DNA from: CAZMGB01 sp964565775
Lineage (GTDB): Bacteria; Chloroflexota; Dehalococcoidia; DSTF01; JALHUB01
Direction of reading: 5' to 3'
Length of the DNA: 64,000 bases
Assembly: GCA_964565775.1 (NCBI GenBank)
Contig: CAZMGB010000001.1
Coordinates: forward strand, 192,887-256,886
Shown here: one piece after another, positions 33,296 through 42,119 of the stretch
Layout: each line of letters starts with the position of its first letter
How positions within the stretch are numbered: the stretch's first letter is position 1
Notes under the pieces: generated by a model
Database searches by the model: none
Told to the model about the DNA's origin: nothing
What the model saw: only the letters and a program-made list of their open reading frames with translations
Program-made: the position numbers and the translations under genes

Positions 33296-34620
33296 TGCGA
33301 CGCTTCTCCCATAGAGGGGGCGATTATGTGCCCCGCCGCCGGGGCTCGCCGCTCCTCGACCGCCGGCCCAATGCCGGCCAGGGTGCGGAATATACGCAGG
33401 TAGTCCCGCAGATACCTGGTGATGAGGAAGTTGCGCCGCACGTGCTCGCGCCCGGCCTCACCCATTTGAGCGGCCAGGGACCCGTCCTTGAGAAGGCTGA
33501 CCACGTGGCGGGCGCACTCCTCGGTCGTGCTCACGAGGTAGCCCGTCTTGCCGTCCACGATCTGCAAGGGGATGCCACCGACCTTGCCGGCAACGACGGG
33601 ACGCCTCTTCCAAAGGGCCTCCGCCACGACCAGACCGAAGCCCTCCCGCACGGACTTCTGGATGACGACGTCCGCCGCACGCTGAAGCGCGTTGACCTCT
33701 ACGTTGCCGACGCCGTTCAGGTTGGAGAGGATGTGGATGTCGTAGTCCTCTCCCGCCCGGCGCACCACCCTCTCGTACCACGCCAGGCCCTCCGGGTCGT
33801 CGTCGGCGAGAGAGGCGACGAACACGAGGTGAAGCTCCGGGATCTCCTGCTTCACGATGCGATACACGTCGATTACGCCGAGGGGGTCTTTCCACGGATC
33901 GAAGCGCGACACCTGCGCGATGAGCGGGCAATTGACGTCGACGCGGTAGCGCTGAATGATGGCGGCTACCATGTCTTCGGGGATGGCGCCGTTCTTCGGG
34001 CTCAGGGGGTCAATGGCGGGAGGCACGGTGAAGATGTGGGGCAGGGTCAGATCCTCCTTGACGTAGGCTTCCAGGGAGAAGATGGCGGCGTCGTACCCCT
34101 CCACCTCCGAGCGCAGGACGTCCCAGATCTGAGCCTGGGCCTCGGTCAGGTCTATGTGGCAGCGCCAGATCCAGGATCCCCGCGGCCGCTCGCCCCGTAA
34201 GTCGGTGAGGCAGCTCAGCAGCGCCGCCGGCTGCGGATCGTGGATGATCACGAAGTCGTAGTCCTCGTCGAAGAGCTGGGCGTTCATCCGATTCCTGCGG
34301 AGCCAGATTTCGCGCATCTGCGGCGTCCAGTCGATGAGCATGCCCTGGAGGCTGTTGTGCATCGCCTTGGTCACCTGGAAGAAGTCGTTGCCGGCCTTCA
34401 TGACTTGCCAGTCGGCGACGAGGCCGACGTCGCTCATGAGAGGCGCCAGGCTGGCGAGGATCTCTGCGACGCCTCCCCCGTAGGTCGTGGCGTTCACGTG
34501 AAGCACCCTCGCGCCGGCGAGGGGTCGAGCTAGCTCCCGGATCTCATGGATCGCGGCTTCACCCACTACGGGCTCGTAGTCGTCGAGAGACTTAGGTGCG
34601 GTGGGTACGGAGCCTAGCAC
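33292..34620 (-). CDS. treT: TreT-type trehalose synthase (GT4), EX7E intact
   Basis: The 442-residue protein has the TreT N-terminus VLHVNATTYGGGVAEILASL with LVADWQVM and FVIIHDPQPAALL. The donor site REGFGLVVAEALWKRRPVVA keeps both glutamates of the EX7E motif, followed by GGIPLQIVDGKTGYLV. TreT joins a nucleotide-activated glucose to glucose to make trehalose. The gene precedes glgC with a four-base overlap and lies 30 bases after a degenerate paralogue. Trehalose as a compatible solute is the likely product. Confidence 0.88.
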   Translation of the reverse strand: MLGSVPTAPKSLDDYEPVVGEAAIHEIRELARPLAGARVLHVNATTYGGGVAEILASLAPLMSDVGLVADWQVMKAGNDFFQVTKAMHNSLQGMLIDWTPQMREIWLRRNRMNAQLFDEDYDFVIIHDPQPAALLSCLTDLRGERPRGSWIWRCHIDLTEAQAQIWDVLRSEVEGYDAAIFSLEAYVKEDLTLPHIFTVPPAIDPLSPKNGAIPEDMVAAIIQRYRVDVNCPLIAQVSRFDPWKDPLGVIDVYRIVKQEIPELHLVFVASLADDDPEGLAWYERVVRRAGEDYDIHILSNLNGVGNVEVNALQRAADVVIQKSVREGFGLVVAEALWKRRPVVAGKVGGIPLQIVDGKTGYLVSTTEECARHVVSLLKDGSLAAQMGEAGREHVRRNFLITRYLRDYLRIFRTLAGIGPAVEERRAPAAGHIIAPSMGEASQ

Positions 34621-34650
34621 GGCGGTATGTCTCTCTCCCTCGATTCGGGT

Positions 34651-35940
34651 TCAGATGCTCTGTGGCCCGCGCTCGGGCGCTGCGCCGCCGTCGCGGGAGC
34701 CGGTGAGTCCACTCAGCAGGCGGAGATAGTCGTTAAGGTAGCGGGTCACAAGGAAGTTCTCGACGACGTGCTTCCGGCCTGCATGGCCCATCTTCTGCAC
34801 GAGCGCCGGGTCGCGGATCAGCCGTACGATTCGTTCGGCGAATTGCTGTGCGCCCTCGGCCAGGAAGCCGGTCTCGCCGTCGAGCACCTGGCAGGGCAGG
34901 CCGCCGCTGTTCGCTGCGACCACCGGCCGCTCCTTCCAGAGGGCGTCCGATACCCAGAGGCCGAAGCCGCGCCGGAGCGCCCTCTGGATCACCACGCGCG
35001 AGGCCCGCTGGAAGACGTTCGTCTCTACGTTGCCTACGTTGGTCAGGCCGGAGAGCACATGAACGTCCGCATGCTCCTGGGCTTTGCGGGCGATCTCGTC
35101 GAAGGCGGAGCGGGCGGCAGAATCTGTGGGCACTGTCGTTGCCACCAGCGCCATCTGGAGGTCGGGCACCTCCCGTCGCGCCAGCTCGTACGCCTCGACG
35201 GCGCCCACCGGGTCACAGGTCTCGTCCAGGGGCGAAACCTGGCAGACGAGGGGACGGCTGAGGTCGATCGCGTACTGCTCCAGAACGGCGACCACGGCCT
35301 CTTGCGAGAGGTCCATGTTGCGCGCGCCCAGGGGGTCTATGGCGGGCAGGATGACCCGCACTGGCGCCGCCTTGATGTCCTCCCTGGCGAAGGACTCCAT
35401 CTCGAAAACTAGGGCGTCGTACTGCTCGACGTGCTGGCGAAGCAGGAGCCAGACATCCTCCTGGGCGCAGGAAATGTCCAGGTGACTGTGCATGACCCAG
35501 CGCGTGGACCTGCGCCGCGACTCCTCCACGAACGAGCGGAGGCCCGCCGGCTGGGGGTCGTGGACGACTACTACGTCGTAGTCTTCAGTGAGGAGCCCCG
35601 CGTTCATCGAGCTGTAGCGGAGCCACACGTCGCTCATCTCGGCCGTCCAGGGGACGTGGGTGCCGCCCAGGGCCGTGTACATAGCCTTGTTGACGGCGGC
35701 GAACTCGTCGGCGGTGCGCACCACCTGCCAGTCGCAATCGAGTCCCAGGTCCGAGAGGAGGGGGACGGAGGAACTGAGCAGCTCGGCGACGCCGGTTCCG
35801 AAGGCCGTGACGCTGAGGTTGAGGACGCGCAGACCACGGAGCGGCCGGGCCGCCGCCTGCAACCCGGCCAACGTCCGCTCTCCTGCGATGCCGGCGTAGT
35901 CTGCCAGGGACTTCCGCGTGAGCGCTGTCGTTCCGTACAT
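34651..35940 (-). CDS. TreT-like glycosyltransferase lacking the EX7E acids
   Basis: About 429 residues, clearly homologous to the next gene: LRVLNLSVTAFGTGVAELLS, DCDWQVVRTADEF, VVVVHDPQPAGLRSFVEE. At the donor site the motif reads LRRGFGLWVSDALWKERPVV, so the first glutamate is Arg and the second is Asp. That should weaken or abolish retaining GT4 catalysis, which suggests a pseudoenzyme or regulatory partner of the intact TreT. The ATG at 35940 has AAGGA about ten bases upstream and aligns with the paralogue. A longer frame to 36009 is less likely. Confidence 0.85.
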   Translation of the reverse strand: MYGTTALTRKSLADYAGIAGERTLAGLQAAARPLRGLRVLNLSVTAFGTGVAELLSSSVPLLSDLGLDCDWQVVRTADEFAAVNKAMYTALGGTHVPWTAEMSDVWLRYSSMNAGLLTEDYDVVVVHDPQPAGLRSFVEESRRRSTRWVMHSHLDISCAQEDVWLLLRQHVEQYDALVFEMESFAREDIKAAPVRVILPAIDPLGARNMDLSQEAVVAVLEQYAIDLSRPLVCQVSPLDETCDPVGAVEAYELARREVPDLQMALVATTVPTDSAARSAFDEIARKAQEHADVHVLSGLTNVGNVETNVFQRASRVVIQRALRRGFGLWVSDALWKERPVVAANSGGLPCQVLDGETGFLAEGAQQFAERIVRLIRDPALVQKMGHAGRKHVVENFLVTRYLNDYLRLLSGLTGSRDGGAAPERGPQSI

Positions 35941-36440
35941 CTTGGGGTTCCTTCCCCGGAGAGGCGTCCACAGCCGATAGAGAAGACCCGAGGCCACGGC
36001 CCGGGCCATCGAGCGCTCTCGGCGTGCCTCTGCGAGAGCCTAGGGAGCCAGCCGTCGGACGCGCGCATCCGATGCCTGCGATCCGTTGTCGGCCGTCTTC
36101 AGGATCGTAGGCCGGTGCCCCTCCCTTGTCAACGGAACCGGACCGTATGACTCGTGCATCCTTGAGGGGGCGGTCGACCACATGGTTTCGCCACGACCCC
36201 GGTCTGAAGGCTGGGGCATCAGCAGGCGGTCTATGCCCCCGCCTTACGGTCATTGCCGAAATGAGTCATCATCGGGCAACCGTCGTAGGCGGGGGTCTTC
36301 AGACCCTCGCGAACCTGTCGGGGTCTCAAGACCCCGACCTACAAAGACCAAGCTCTGTCTGGTCGGTCTGCTCATGAGGATAAGGTGGCGGTCGACAAAT
36401 CCTCACCAGTCGCAAGCTGGCTGCTGACCGAGCTCCGGCC
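35941..36440. repeat. Gene-free stretch with composite palindromic repeats
   Basis: No supported ORF lies here. Recognisable elements are a GGTCTGAAGGCTGGGGCAT fragment (about 36200), CCCCCGCCTTACGGTCATTG (36236-36255), which resembles a stretch near 2247-2267, a GGGGTCTTCAGACCC hairpin (36293-36306), and an inverted copy (36309-36347) of the repeat seen at 2285 and 7624. Several elements appear broken or nested. Confidence 0.7.
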
Positions 36441-36959
36441 CTAGGTGGCGTCCGGCGTGGTAGTCGTTTCGCCCGCACGGGCACGGACGCGGGTGCCGCG
36501 CTTCTTCAGGAGGCGGGTGCTGAAGAGGAGATCGCGGGGTAGCTGCTGAATCCCCAGCTCCTGAGCGATGCGCCGGACCGCAGCCCGCACCTCCCGCCTC
36601 GAATAGCCGTGCACCATCGCAAAAAGGTTGTAGGTCCAGTGAGGCGGGTGGCGCGGCCGGTGGTAGCAGTGGGTGACCTCGGGCATGCGCCCCAGCTTCT
36701 CTCCGATCTCGGCGACCCGGTCGTCGGGCACGTCCCAGACGGCCATGCCGTTGGCCCTGATGCCGACGGCGTAGTGATTGGGGACGGCCGCCAGCCGCTT
36801 GATGACGCCCCTCTCGAGCAGCGAGCGCAGCAGCCCCATGACGCGCTCCTCGCTCGTGCCGGTCTGCTCGGCGAGGGCGGCGTAGGGCTTCGTTGTCAGG
36901 GGCAGCCCTTCCTGCACGTTCAGCAGAAGGCGGCGCTCTTCCTCGGTAAGGGATGACAT
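36441..36959 (-). CDS. ahbB: Siroheme decarboxylase subunit, AhbB-like
   Basis: The 172-residue protein is an AsnC/Lrp-type winged helix (NVQEGLPLTTKPYAALAEQT and ERVMGLLRSLLERGVIKRLA) plus an alpha/beta domain with VTHCYHRPRHPPHWTYNLFA. This is the AhbA/AhbB (NirD-like) family, in which the subunits decarboxylate siroheme to 12,18-didecarboxysiroheme. The gene follows ahbA by five bases and belongs to a three-gene operon with a radical SAM gene. A plain Lrp regulator is less likely because of the pairing and the His-rich block. Confidence 0.87.
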   Translation of the reverse strand: MSSLTEEERRLLLNVQEGLPLTTKPYAALAEQTGTSEERVMGLLRSLLERGVIKRLAAVPNHYAVGIRANGMAVWDVPDDRVAEIGEKLGRMPEVTHCYHRPRHPPHWTYNLFAMVHGYSRREVRAAVRRIAQELGIQQLPRDLLFSTRLLKKRGTRVRARAGETTTTPDAT

Positions 36960-36964
36960 CGCCG

Positions 36965-37435
36965 TCAGTCCTCAGGGAAATGGAAGTTGAACTCGACGAA
37001 GTACTCGTCGAGCGTCGGCAGGTTCAGGACCTCCAGGCCGGTCTCGCGCTGGACGGCCGCGAGCGTGCGGGCAACCTCCCCCTCGTCCTCAGACGAGATG
37101 ACGAACCACATGTTGTAGTGGTGTTCGCGCCTATAATTGTGGGTGACTCCGGGTTGGGCGTTCACGAGAGCGGCCACCTGATCGAAGCGCTCCGGCGGCA
37201 CGTGCATGGCGGCGAGGGTCCTTTCGCCGCCCAGGCCGACGGGGCTGAGGATGGCGCCGAATCTGCTGAGAGCGCCTGATTCGAGGAGGCGCCGCAGCCG
37301 CTCGATGACCTCCACCTCGTCGATGCCGGTGCGCTCGCCGATCTCGCGGAAGGGGCGGGAGGCGATGGGGACTCCGCCCTGGACTTGATTCAGGAGGATC
37401 CTGTCGCGCCGGTCGAGCTGAAGCTGACGTGAAAT
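36965..37435 (-). CDS. ahbA: Siroheme decarboxylase subunit, AhbA-like, with non-standard start
   Basis: About 156 residues: LDRRDRILLNQVQGGVPIAS, then GIDEVEVIERLRRLLESGAL and VTHNYRREHHYNMWFVISSE. The layout matches its neighbour AhbB. No ATG, GTG or TTG lies between the radical SAM gene's stop (37453-37455) and the start of homology. An ATT at 37435, about six bases after GAAGG, is the best start candidate. A long in-frame extension to 37594 inside the upstream gene has no family support. The upstream gene's TAG is 17 bases away, so the genes are coupled. Confidence 0.8.
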   Translation of the reverse strand: MSRQLQLDRRDRILLNQVQGGVPIASRPFREIGERTGIDEVEVIERLRRLLESGALSRFGAILSPVGLGGERTLAAMHVPPERFDQVAALVNAQPGVTHNYRREHHYNMWFVISSEDEGEVARTLAAVQRETGLEVLNLPTLDEYFVEFNFHFPED

Positions 37436-37452
37436 GACGGGCCTTCGGCCTG

Positions 37453-38694
37453 CTAGGCGCTGGCCGCCTCCCTCTCCCGCCAGGCGGGCGGCACGTAGAC
37501 GCAATACGGGTCGCTCTCCATGTAGTCGCCCGTTACGGCGAAGGCGCGCGCCCGCGAGCCGCCGCAGACGTCCCGGTACTCGCAGACGCCGCACTTGCCC
37601 TTGATCTTCGTGTAGTCGCGCAGGTCGCGGAAGAGGGGCGAGTTGCGGTAGATGTCGATGAATGACCTCTTGCGGACGTTGCCGGCCGGGACCTGGAGGA
37701 AGCCGGAGGGGCAGACGTCGCCGATGTGCGTGACGAAAGCAAAGCCGCTGCCGTCGTTGACGCCCTTCATGGTGGACTGGCCCAGGCCGTCGGCGAAGCT
37801 GTAGCCGGCGCCGGTCAGATGCATGCTGCCGCCGGGCCCCACTGCCGCCTTCTTCCCTCGCGCCGCCGCCTCAGCCATCTCCTGGCGCCGCCGGTCGATG
37901 ACGATGCGCCGGTAGTGCTGGGCCGCCGTCGTCCGCACGTCGAAGGGCGCCGTCTTCGCCAGGTCGTACATCCAGTTGAAGACGCGCTCGTGCTCCTCCG
38001 CCGAGATCATGTCGTCGGCGCTGCCCCGACCCGTGGGCACCAGGAAGAAGAAGTTGAGCATCACGGCGCCGTGCTCGGCGGCGATCTGGGCCAGCCGGTC
38101 GAGCTCATTCAGGTTGTAGCGGCTGACCGTGGTGCCGATCTGGAGGGACATGCCCAGTTCACGCAGGTCGTCCATTATCTCGAGCGTGCGCTGGAACGAG
38201 CCCGGAGTCTGGCGAAAAGTGTCGTGGCTTTCAGCGGTAGCGCCGTCGAGGCTGATGTGCGTGCGAGTGACACCGGCGTCGCGGGCCTTGCGTAGACGCT
38301 CCTTCGTCACGAGGGCGGTGGCGCTGGGCGAGAAGGCCACCCGCAGGCCGCGGTCGTGGGCGGCATAGGCTATGAGGTCGAAGAGGTCGCGCCGCATCAT
38401 CGGGTCGCCGCCCGTGATGATGAGGATGGGGCGGCCGATCTCAACAATGTCGTCGATGAGGCGCAGGCCCTCCTCGGTGGTGAGCTCCCGCGAATCGCGC
38501 TTGGGTTGTGCTTCGGCGCGACAGTGCACGCACTTGAGGGCGCAGGCGCGGGTGACCTCCCACGCCATAGTGAAGGGGCTGCGGTCGAAGTCGACCTCCG
38601 CTACCGGCGGCTTGCCGGTAGCGCCGCGGTCGGCCTCCTCCGAGTGGCGCAGGGTGGATTCGATGGGGGGTGATACTTTCGTCTTTCGCGTCAC
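37453..38694 (-). CDS. Radical SAM/SPASM protein, AhbC/AhbD-like (TIGR04053-type)
   Basis: The 413-residue protein has AWEVTRACALKCVHCRAEA, the CxxxCxxC cluster motif, near residue 47, followed by LIITGGDPMMRRDLFDL. The C-terminal SPASM-like part reads KGKCGVCEYRDVCGGSRARA, then DPYCVYVPP. FVTHIGDVCPSGFLQVPAGN is shared with the haem-synthesis group. In the alternative pathway AhbC removes acetates and AhbD oxidises propionates to give haem b. Next to ahbA and ahbB this gene probably performs one of these steps. Which one is undecided, and TIGR04053 members of unknown role are close relatives. Confidence 0.82.
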   Translation of the reverse strand: MTRKTKVSPPIESTLRHSEEADRGATGKPPVAEVDFDRSPFTMAWEVTRACALKCVHCRAEAQPKRDSRELTTEEGLRLIDDIVEIGRPILIITGGDPMMRRDLFDLIAYAAHDRGLRVAFSPSATALVTKERLRKARDAGVTRTHISLDGATAESHDTFRQTPGSFQRTLEIMDDLRELGMSLQIGTTVSRYNLNELDRLAQIAAEHGAVMLNFFFLVPTGRGSADDMISAEEHERVFNWMYDLAKTAPFDVRTTAAQHYRRIVIDRRRQEMAEAAARGKKAAVGPGGSMHLTGAGYSFADGLGQSTMKGVNDGSGFAFVTHIGDVCPSGFLQVPAGNVRKRSFIDIYRNSPLFRDLRDYTKIKGKCGVCEYRDVCGGSRARAFAVTGDYMESDPYCVYVPPAWREREAASA

Positions 38695-38733
38695 GGGGGC
38701 CTCTGCATTTACCTTGCCCGGGGCTTCAAGCTA

Positions 38734-38762
38734 ATTATGAAGTACTTACTGTCTAAATGCAA
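38734..38762 (-). promoter_or_regulatory. Predicted promoter of the ahb operon
   Basis: On the minus strand TTGCAT (38762-38757), 17 bases, then CATAAT (38739-38734) gives a sigma-70-like pair ending about 40 bases before the ATG at 38694. The surrounding sequence is locally AT-rich in an otherwise GC-rich window. Confidence 0.5.
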
Positions 38763-38815
38763 GGCGAACCGTTGTTGGCTCATTCTTGGTGGGCCTTCGT
38801 CCGCCAGATCGGGGC

Positions 38816-38890
38816 AGGACCCCAGCGTGAACGCTGGGGCATCGGAAGACGAATCTATGCCCTCGCCTTCAGGCGGGGGTAGGGAATCCC
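38816..38890. repeat. Palindromic repeats upstream of the ahb promoter
   Basis: CCCCAGCGT-GA-ACGCTGGGG (38820-38839) is a perfect 9-bp inverted repeat. A weaker CCCTCGCCT-TC-AGGCGGGGG hairpin follows (38860-38879). The phrase CTATGCCCTCGCCTTCAGGC echoes one near 36231. Confidence 0.7.
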
Positions 38891-38936
38891 CCATCAACGA
38901 TGAACCAGTCACGCCGAACTGAAGCTATCGAAGCGT

Positions 38937-39854
38937 TCAGGGAGTCAGGGCGGCGGCGTATCGTCGCGCCCGCTCGACGAGCCCGCCGATCCCTTCGGAG
39001 CGGAACACTCCGTCCTCGGTGATGAGAGAAGTGACGAGCCGAGCCGGCGTGCGATCGAAATAGACGTTGCGGACGCTGACGCCGGGGATGCCCTCGGGGA
39101 CGACCTCCTCCGGTTCCTTTTCTTCTGGCGCTACTGCCGCTCCCCACACGCTCTCCGCCGAGACCTTCAGGGCCTCGCACGCCACGTAGAAGGGGATACC
39201 GTGGTCGTGCGCGGCCAGGGCCAGCAGGTAGGTCCCAACCTTGTTGATGAGAGAGCCATCGGCGAGGACGGCATCGGCGCCCACGAGGACGGCCTTCGCC
39301 TCGGCGATGAAGGCGCCTGCCTGAGCGTCGGTTATCAGCGTGACGGCCAGTCCCGCATCCGCCAGCTCCTGAGCCAGTCGTCGGCCCTCGTACAGGGGAC
39401 GCCCCTCGCAGACGATGACACGGCGGCCGCTGGCGGCCTCAGCGGTGAGAGCACCGACGACGGTGGACGAGTGGCTGTGGGTCATGACGACTGACGGGAG
39501 CAGGGGCGCCGCGTTCGCCGCGATGGCTCCGAGGGAGGCCTGCCAGAGCTCGTCGATCTGGCGGGCCCGCTCCGCCACGTATCTTCGCAGCGAGGCCAGG
39601 TCCGCGCGAGCCCCCTGCTCCTGGGCGTCCGCCAGCAGCAGGCCGACGGTATTGGCGACCGCCACCATGCTCGGCCGCGCTCCGGCGAGGGCAATGGCGG
39701 CCTCCTTCAGGTGGTGAAGCAGCTCCCGCGGCGACGACGCCCGGTCCTTTCTTGCCACCTCCGCCAGCGCCCCGGCTGCCCGCCGGCTCAGCGCGCTTGC
39801 GCCGCTGGTGCGGTCCGCCTGAAGCTGCTCCAACGCCCGCTCGATGGTTTCCAT
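38937..39854 (-). CDS. eIF2B alpha/R15P-isomerase-like protein
   Basis: The 305-residue protein has a helical N-terminal half and a Rossmann-like C-terminal half with VVMTHSHSSTVVGAL, VIVCEGRPLYEGRRLAQELA and AVLVGADAVLADGSLINKVG. This is the eIF-2B alpha/beta/delta family that includes methylthioribose-1-phosphate and ribose-1,5-bisphosphate isomerases. The isomerase substrate is not evident, and bacterial members are often unassigned. It stands alone, upstream of the repeat cluster at 38816-38890. Confidence 0.82.
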   Translation of the reverse strand: METIERALEQLQADRTSGASALSRRAAGALAEVARKDRASSPRELLHHLKEAAIALAGARPSMVAVANTVGLLLADAQEQGARADLASLRRYVAERARQIDELWQASLGAIAANAAPLLPSVVMTHSHSSTVVGALTAEAASGRRVIVCEGRPLYEGRRLAQELADAGLAVTLITDAQAGAFIAEAKAVLVGADAVLADGSLINKVGTYLLALAAHDHGIPFYVACEALKVSAESVWGAAVAPEEKEPEEVVPEGIPGVSVRNVYFDRTPARLVTSLITEDGVFRSEGIGGLVERARRYAAALTP

Positions 39855-40002
39855 AGCGCTCGTTTCTCCTCGTAAGGATAGCCCCTGCCCACGGCCTGCT
39901 CGGGACGAGCCTCACGGTGGTTCGCGCGCGTCATCACACGCCAAGCGTGGACACGCTCACCGGGGCCTTCCCCGGGCGGGAGACGCCAGGGGCCGTCTCA
40001 AG

Positions 40003-40018
40003 TATCATAGAGATGATA
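40003..40018. promoter_or_regulatory. Palindrome upstream of the MFS exporter gene
   Basis: TATCAT-AGAG-ATGATA is a perfect inverted repeat about 90 bases before the exporter's ATG. It could be an operator, but no regulator gene is adjacent. Confidence 0.25.
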
Positions 40019-40105
40019 GCAGCAGCGTCCTCATGCGGAAGAGGGGGAGTGCCGCCGCCGAGGGCTGCTGCTTGGCTTGTGAAGAGACGGGAAGGAAAAG
40101 ACCAC

Positions 40106-41566
40106 ATGCGGCGACCGGAGTACAAGTGGCTCGTGGCCATTACCTTTGTCTTCGGGATCTTCATGACCCTGCTGGACCTCACGATCGTGAACGTGGCCTT
40201 GCCCACGCTCGCCGCCGACTTCAAGGCTGCGACAACGACCATCGAATGGCTGGTTACCGGCTATGTGCTCAGCCTGGCGGTCTTCATTCCCGTGAGCGGC
40301 TGGGTCGGCGACCGCTTCGGCACGAAGCGTATCTTCATGTCCGCCCTTGTTGTGTTCACATTCGGTTCCGTCCTCTGCGCCCTGGCCTGGGACATTCACG
40401 CGCTGATCGCCTTTCGGGTATTCCAGGGGATGGGCGCCGGCATGCTGACGCCTGTGGGCATGGCCATGCTGTTCAGGGCGTTTCCCCCGTCGGAACGCGC
40501 CCACGCGTCGGCGGTACTCGCTATCCCGACGGTCGTCGCCCCGGCGAGCGGGCCGGTGCTGGGCGGGTACCTGGTGGAGTACCAGTCCTGGCACTGGATC
40601 TTCATCATCAACGTGCCGATCGGCGTCGTTGGGCTGCTGGTGGCGGCGCTGCTCCTGCGCGAGGAAAAGCAGGATGACCCCGGCCGCTTGGACGTGCCAG
40701 GTTTCGCGCTCTCCGGTGTTGGCCTCGCCACCCTTATGTACGCTCTCGCTGAGGCCGGCACGCGCGGCCTTGGTGATACGCGGGTGCTTTCGATAGCCGC
40801 TGCCGGCATCGCTGTTGTTGGCGTCTTCGTCCTGGTCGAGCTACGAACGGAACAGCCTATGGTGGATGTGCGGCTGTTCGGCGACAAGCTGTTCAGGGGG
40901 TCGAACGCCGTCGTCTTCTCAGGCTTTGCCGGCTTTTCAGGCGCGCTCTTCCTGCTACCGCTTCTCCTGCAGGCGGAGATGGGTCTCACCCCGCTACAGG
41001 TGGGCCTCACCACCTTTCCCCAGGCCGTGGGCGTGGCGATGATGGCGCAGCCCGCCGGGCGCCTCTACCGGCGCATCGGGCCGCGGCGGATGATGATGGC
41101 GGGGATGGCGGGCGTCACTCTCAGCACCCTCGCCTTCCTGGCGGTAGATCTCGATACGAGCCAGTGGTGGATCCGGCTGATCATGTTCCTTCGCGGTTGG
41201 GCTTACGCTTTCACGCTCATTCCGCTCCAGGCGGCCGTCTTCGCGACTATCAGCCCGGAGGACACCGGCCGGGCGACTGCTATCTACAATGCGGGCCAGC
41301 AGGTTGCGAGGGGCTTGGGCGTCGCCATACTGGCGACCGCGCTGAGCAACCGCTTCATGCACTACGGGGCGACGCTCGGCGACCCCACCACGCGGTTCGG
41401 AGCCCTGCTGGCCTTCCACGACGCGTTCATCCCGGCAGTGGCGCTCGGTGCCCTTGGCGTCGTCCTCGCCGGGCTCCTCATCGACGACAGGGAGGCGGCG
41501 GGCACGATGCGCCGGCCGGCGACGGCTGCCGTTCGCGAAGAGGCGGCTGTGCCGGGCGCACGCTGA
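40106..41566 (+). CDS. DHA2-family (EmrB/QacA) MFS exporter
   Basis: About 486 residues with about 14 membrane segments. It begins WLVAITFVFGIFMTLLDLTI (motif D1 LD.TIVNVALP), and GWVGDRFGTKRIF is the MFS A motif between helices 2 and 3. VFQGMGAGMLTPVGMAM and GPVLGGYLVEYQSWHWIF are motifs B and C of drug:proton antiporters. It probably exports a drug or metabolite. The ATG at 40106 follows AAGGAAAAG; upstream codons in frame back to 39917 have no such site. It stands alone between two minus-strand genes. Confidence 0.93.
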   Translation: MRRPEYKWLVAITFVFGIFMTLLDLTIVNVALPTLAADFKAATTTIEWLVTGYVLSLAVFIPVSGWVGDRFGTKRIFMSALVVFTFGSVLCALAWDIHALIAFRVFQGMGAGMLTPVGMAMLFRAFPPSERAHASAVLAIPTVVAPASGPVLGGYLVEYQSWHWIFIINVPIGVVGLLVAALLLREEKQDDPGRLDVPGFALSGVGLATLMYALAEAGTRGLGDTRVLSIAAAGIAVVGVFVLVELRTEQPMVDVRLFGDKLFRGSNAVVFSGFAGFSGALFLLPLLLQAEMGLTPLQVGLTTFPQAVGVAMMAQPAGRLYRRIGPRRMMMAGMAGVTLSTLAFLAVDLDTSQWWIRLIMFLRGWAYAFTLIPLQAAVFATISPEDTGRATAIYNAGQQVARGLGVAILATALSNRFMHYGATLGDPTTRFGALLAFHDAFIPAVALGALGVVLAGLLIDDREAAGTMRRPATAAVREEAAVPGAR

Positions 41567-41592
41567 CCGCGTGCGCCCTCGATTCTGACGCC

Positions 41593-42030
41593 TTACGGAG
41601 AATCGCCCTGCGTCGGGGGGTACACGCGGTCGAACGCTTCCCTGAGGCGAGGGACGGTGTCGAAGTCGGACAGCTCCTCCGGCCGGATCCAGCGGGCCTC
41701 GACGTGCTCCCAATCGGTGGAGATCGCCGCGTCCCGCGATACGCGAAACAGGAACGGGTGCACAACCCAGCGCACGTCCAGCTCCTCGTCCGTGAAGGCC
41801 AGGGGTTCGCCTGACTTCAGGAGCGTGGCCTCTTCCGGCGCCAGGCCGGTCTCCTCGGCGATCTCGCGTCGCGCCTGGGCCAGCGGCTCCGACTCCAGGT
41901 AGCCGCTGACGCCGGCCCACCGGCCTTGGTACGTCCCAACGCGGCCGCTGCGGCGCAGGATGAGGATCTCTTCCCGGCCGCCGGCGCCGGTGCGGAGCAG
42001 GAAGCAGGTGACGACGTTCCGTTCTTCCAT
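41593..42030 (-). CDS. Nudix hydrolase
   Basis: The 145-residue protein has the Nudix box GYLESEPLAQARREIAEETG near residue 43 (G, then E, then REIAEE). VTCFLLRTGAGGREEILILR at the start and VHPFLFRVSRD are typical of the fold. It hydrolyses a nucleoside diphosphate linked to an unknown group; the substrate is not evident. It is convergent with the MFS exporter. Confidence 0.9.
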   Translation of the reverse strand: MEERNVVTCFLLRTGAGGREEILILRRSGRVGTYQGRWAGVSGYLESEPLAQARREIAEETGLAPEEATLLKSGEPLAFTDEELDVRWVVHPFLFRVSRDAAISTDWEHVEARWIRPEELSDFDTVPRLREAFDRVYPPTQGDSP

Positions 42031-42119
42031 AAGGTGCCTGCCGAGAATGCCTCCCGGGCAATGCCATTATGGCACAGGCCGCGTTTAGCTTGATCGTCGA
42101 TGGGGCCCTCCAGGGGGCA

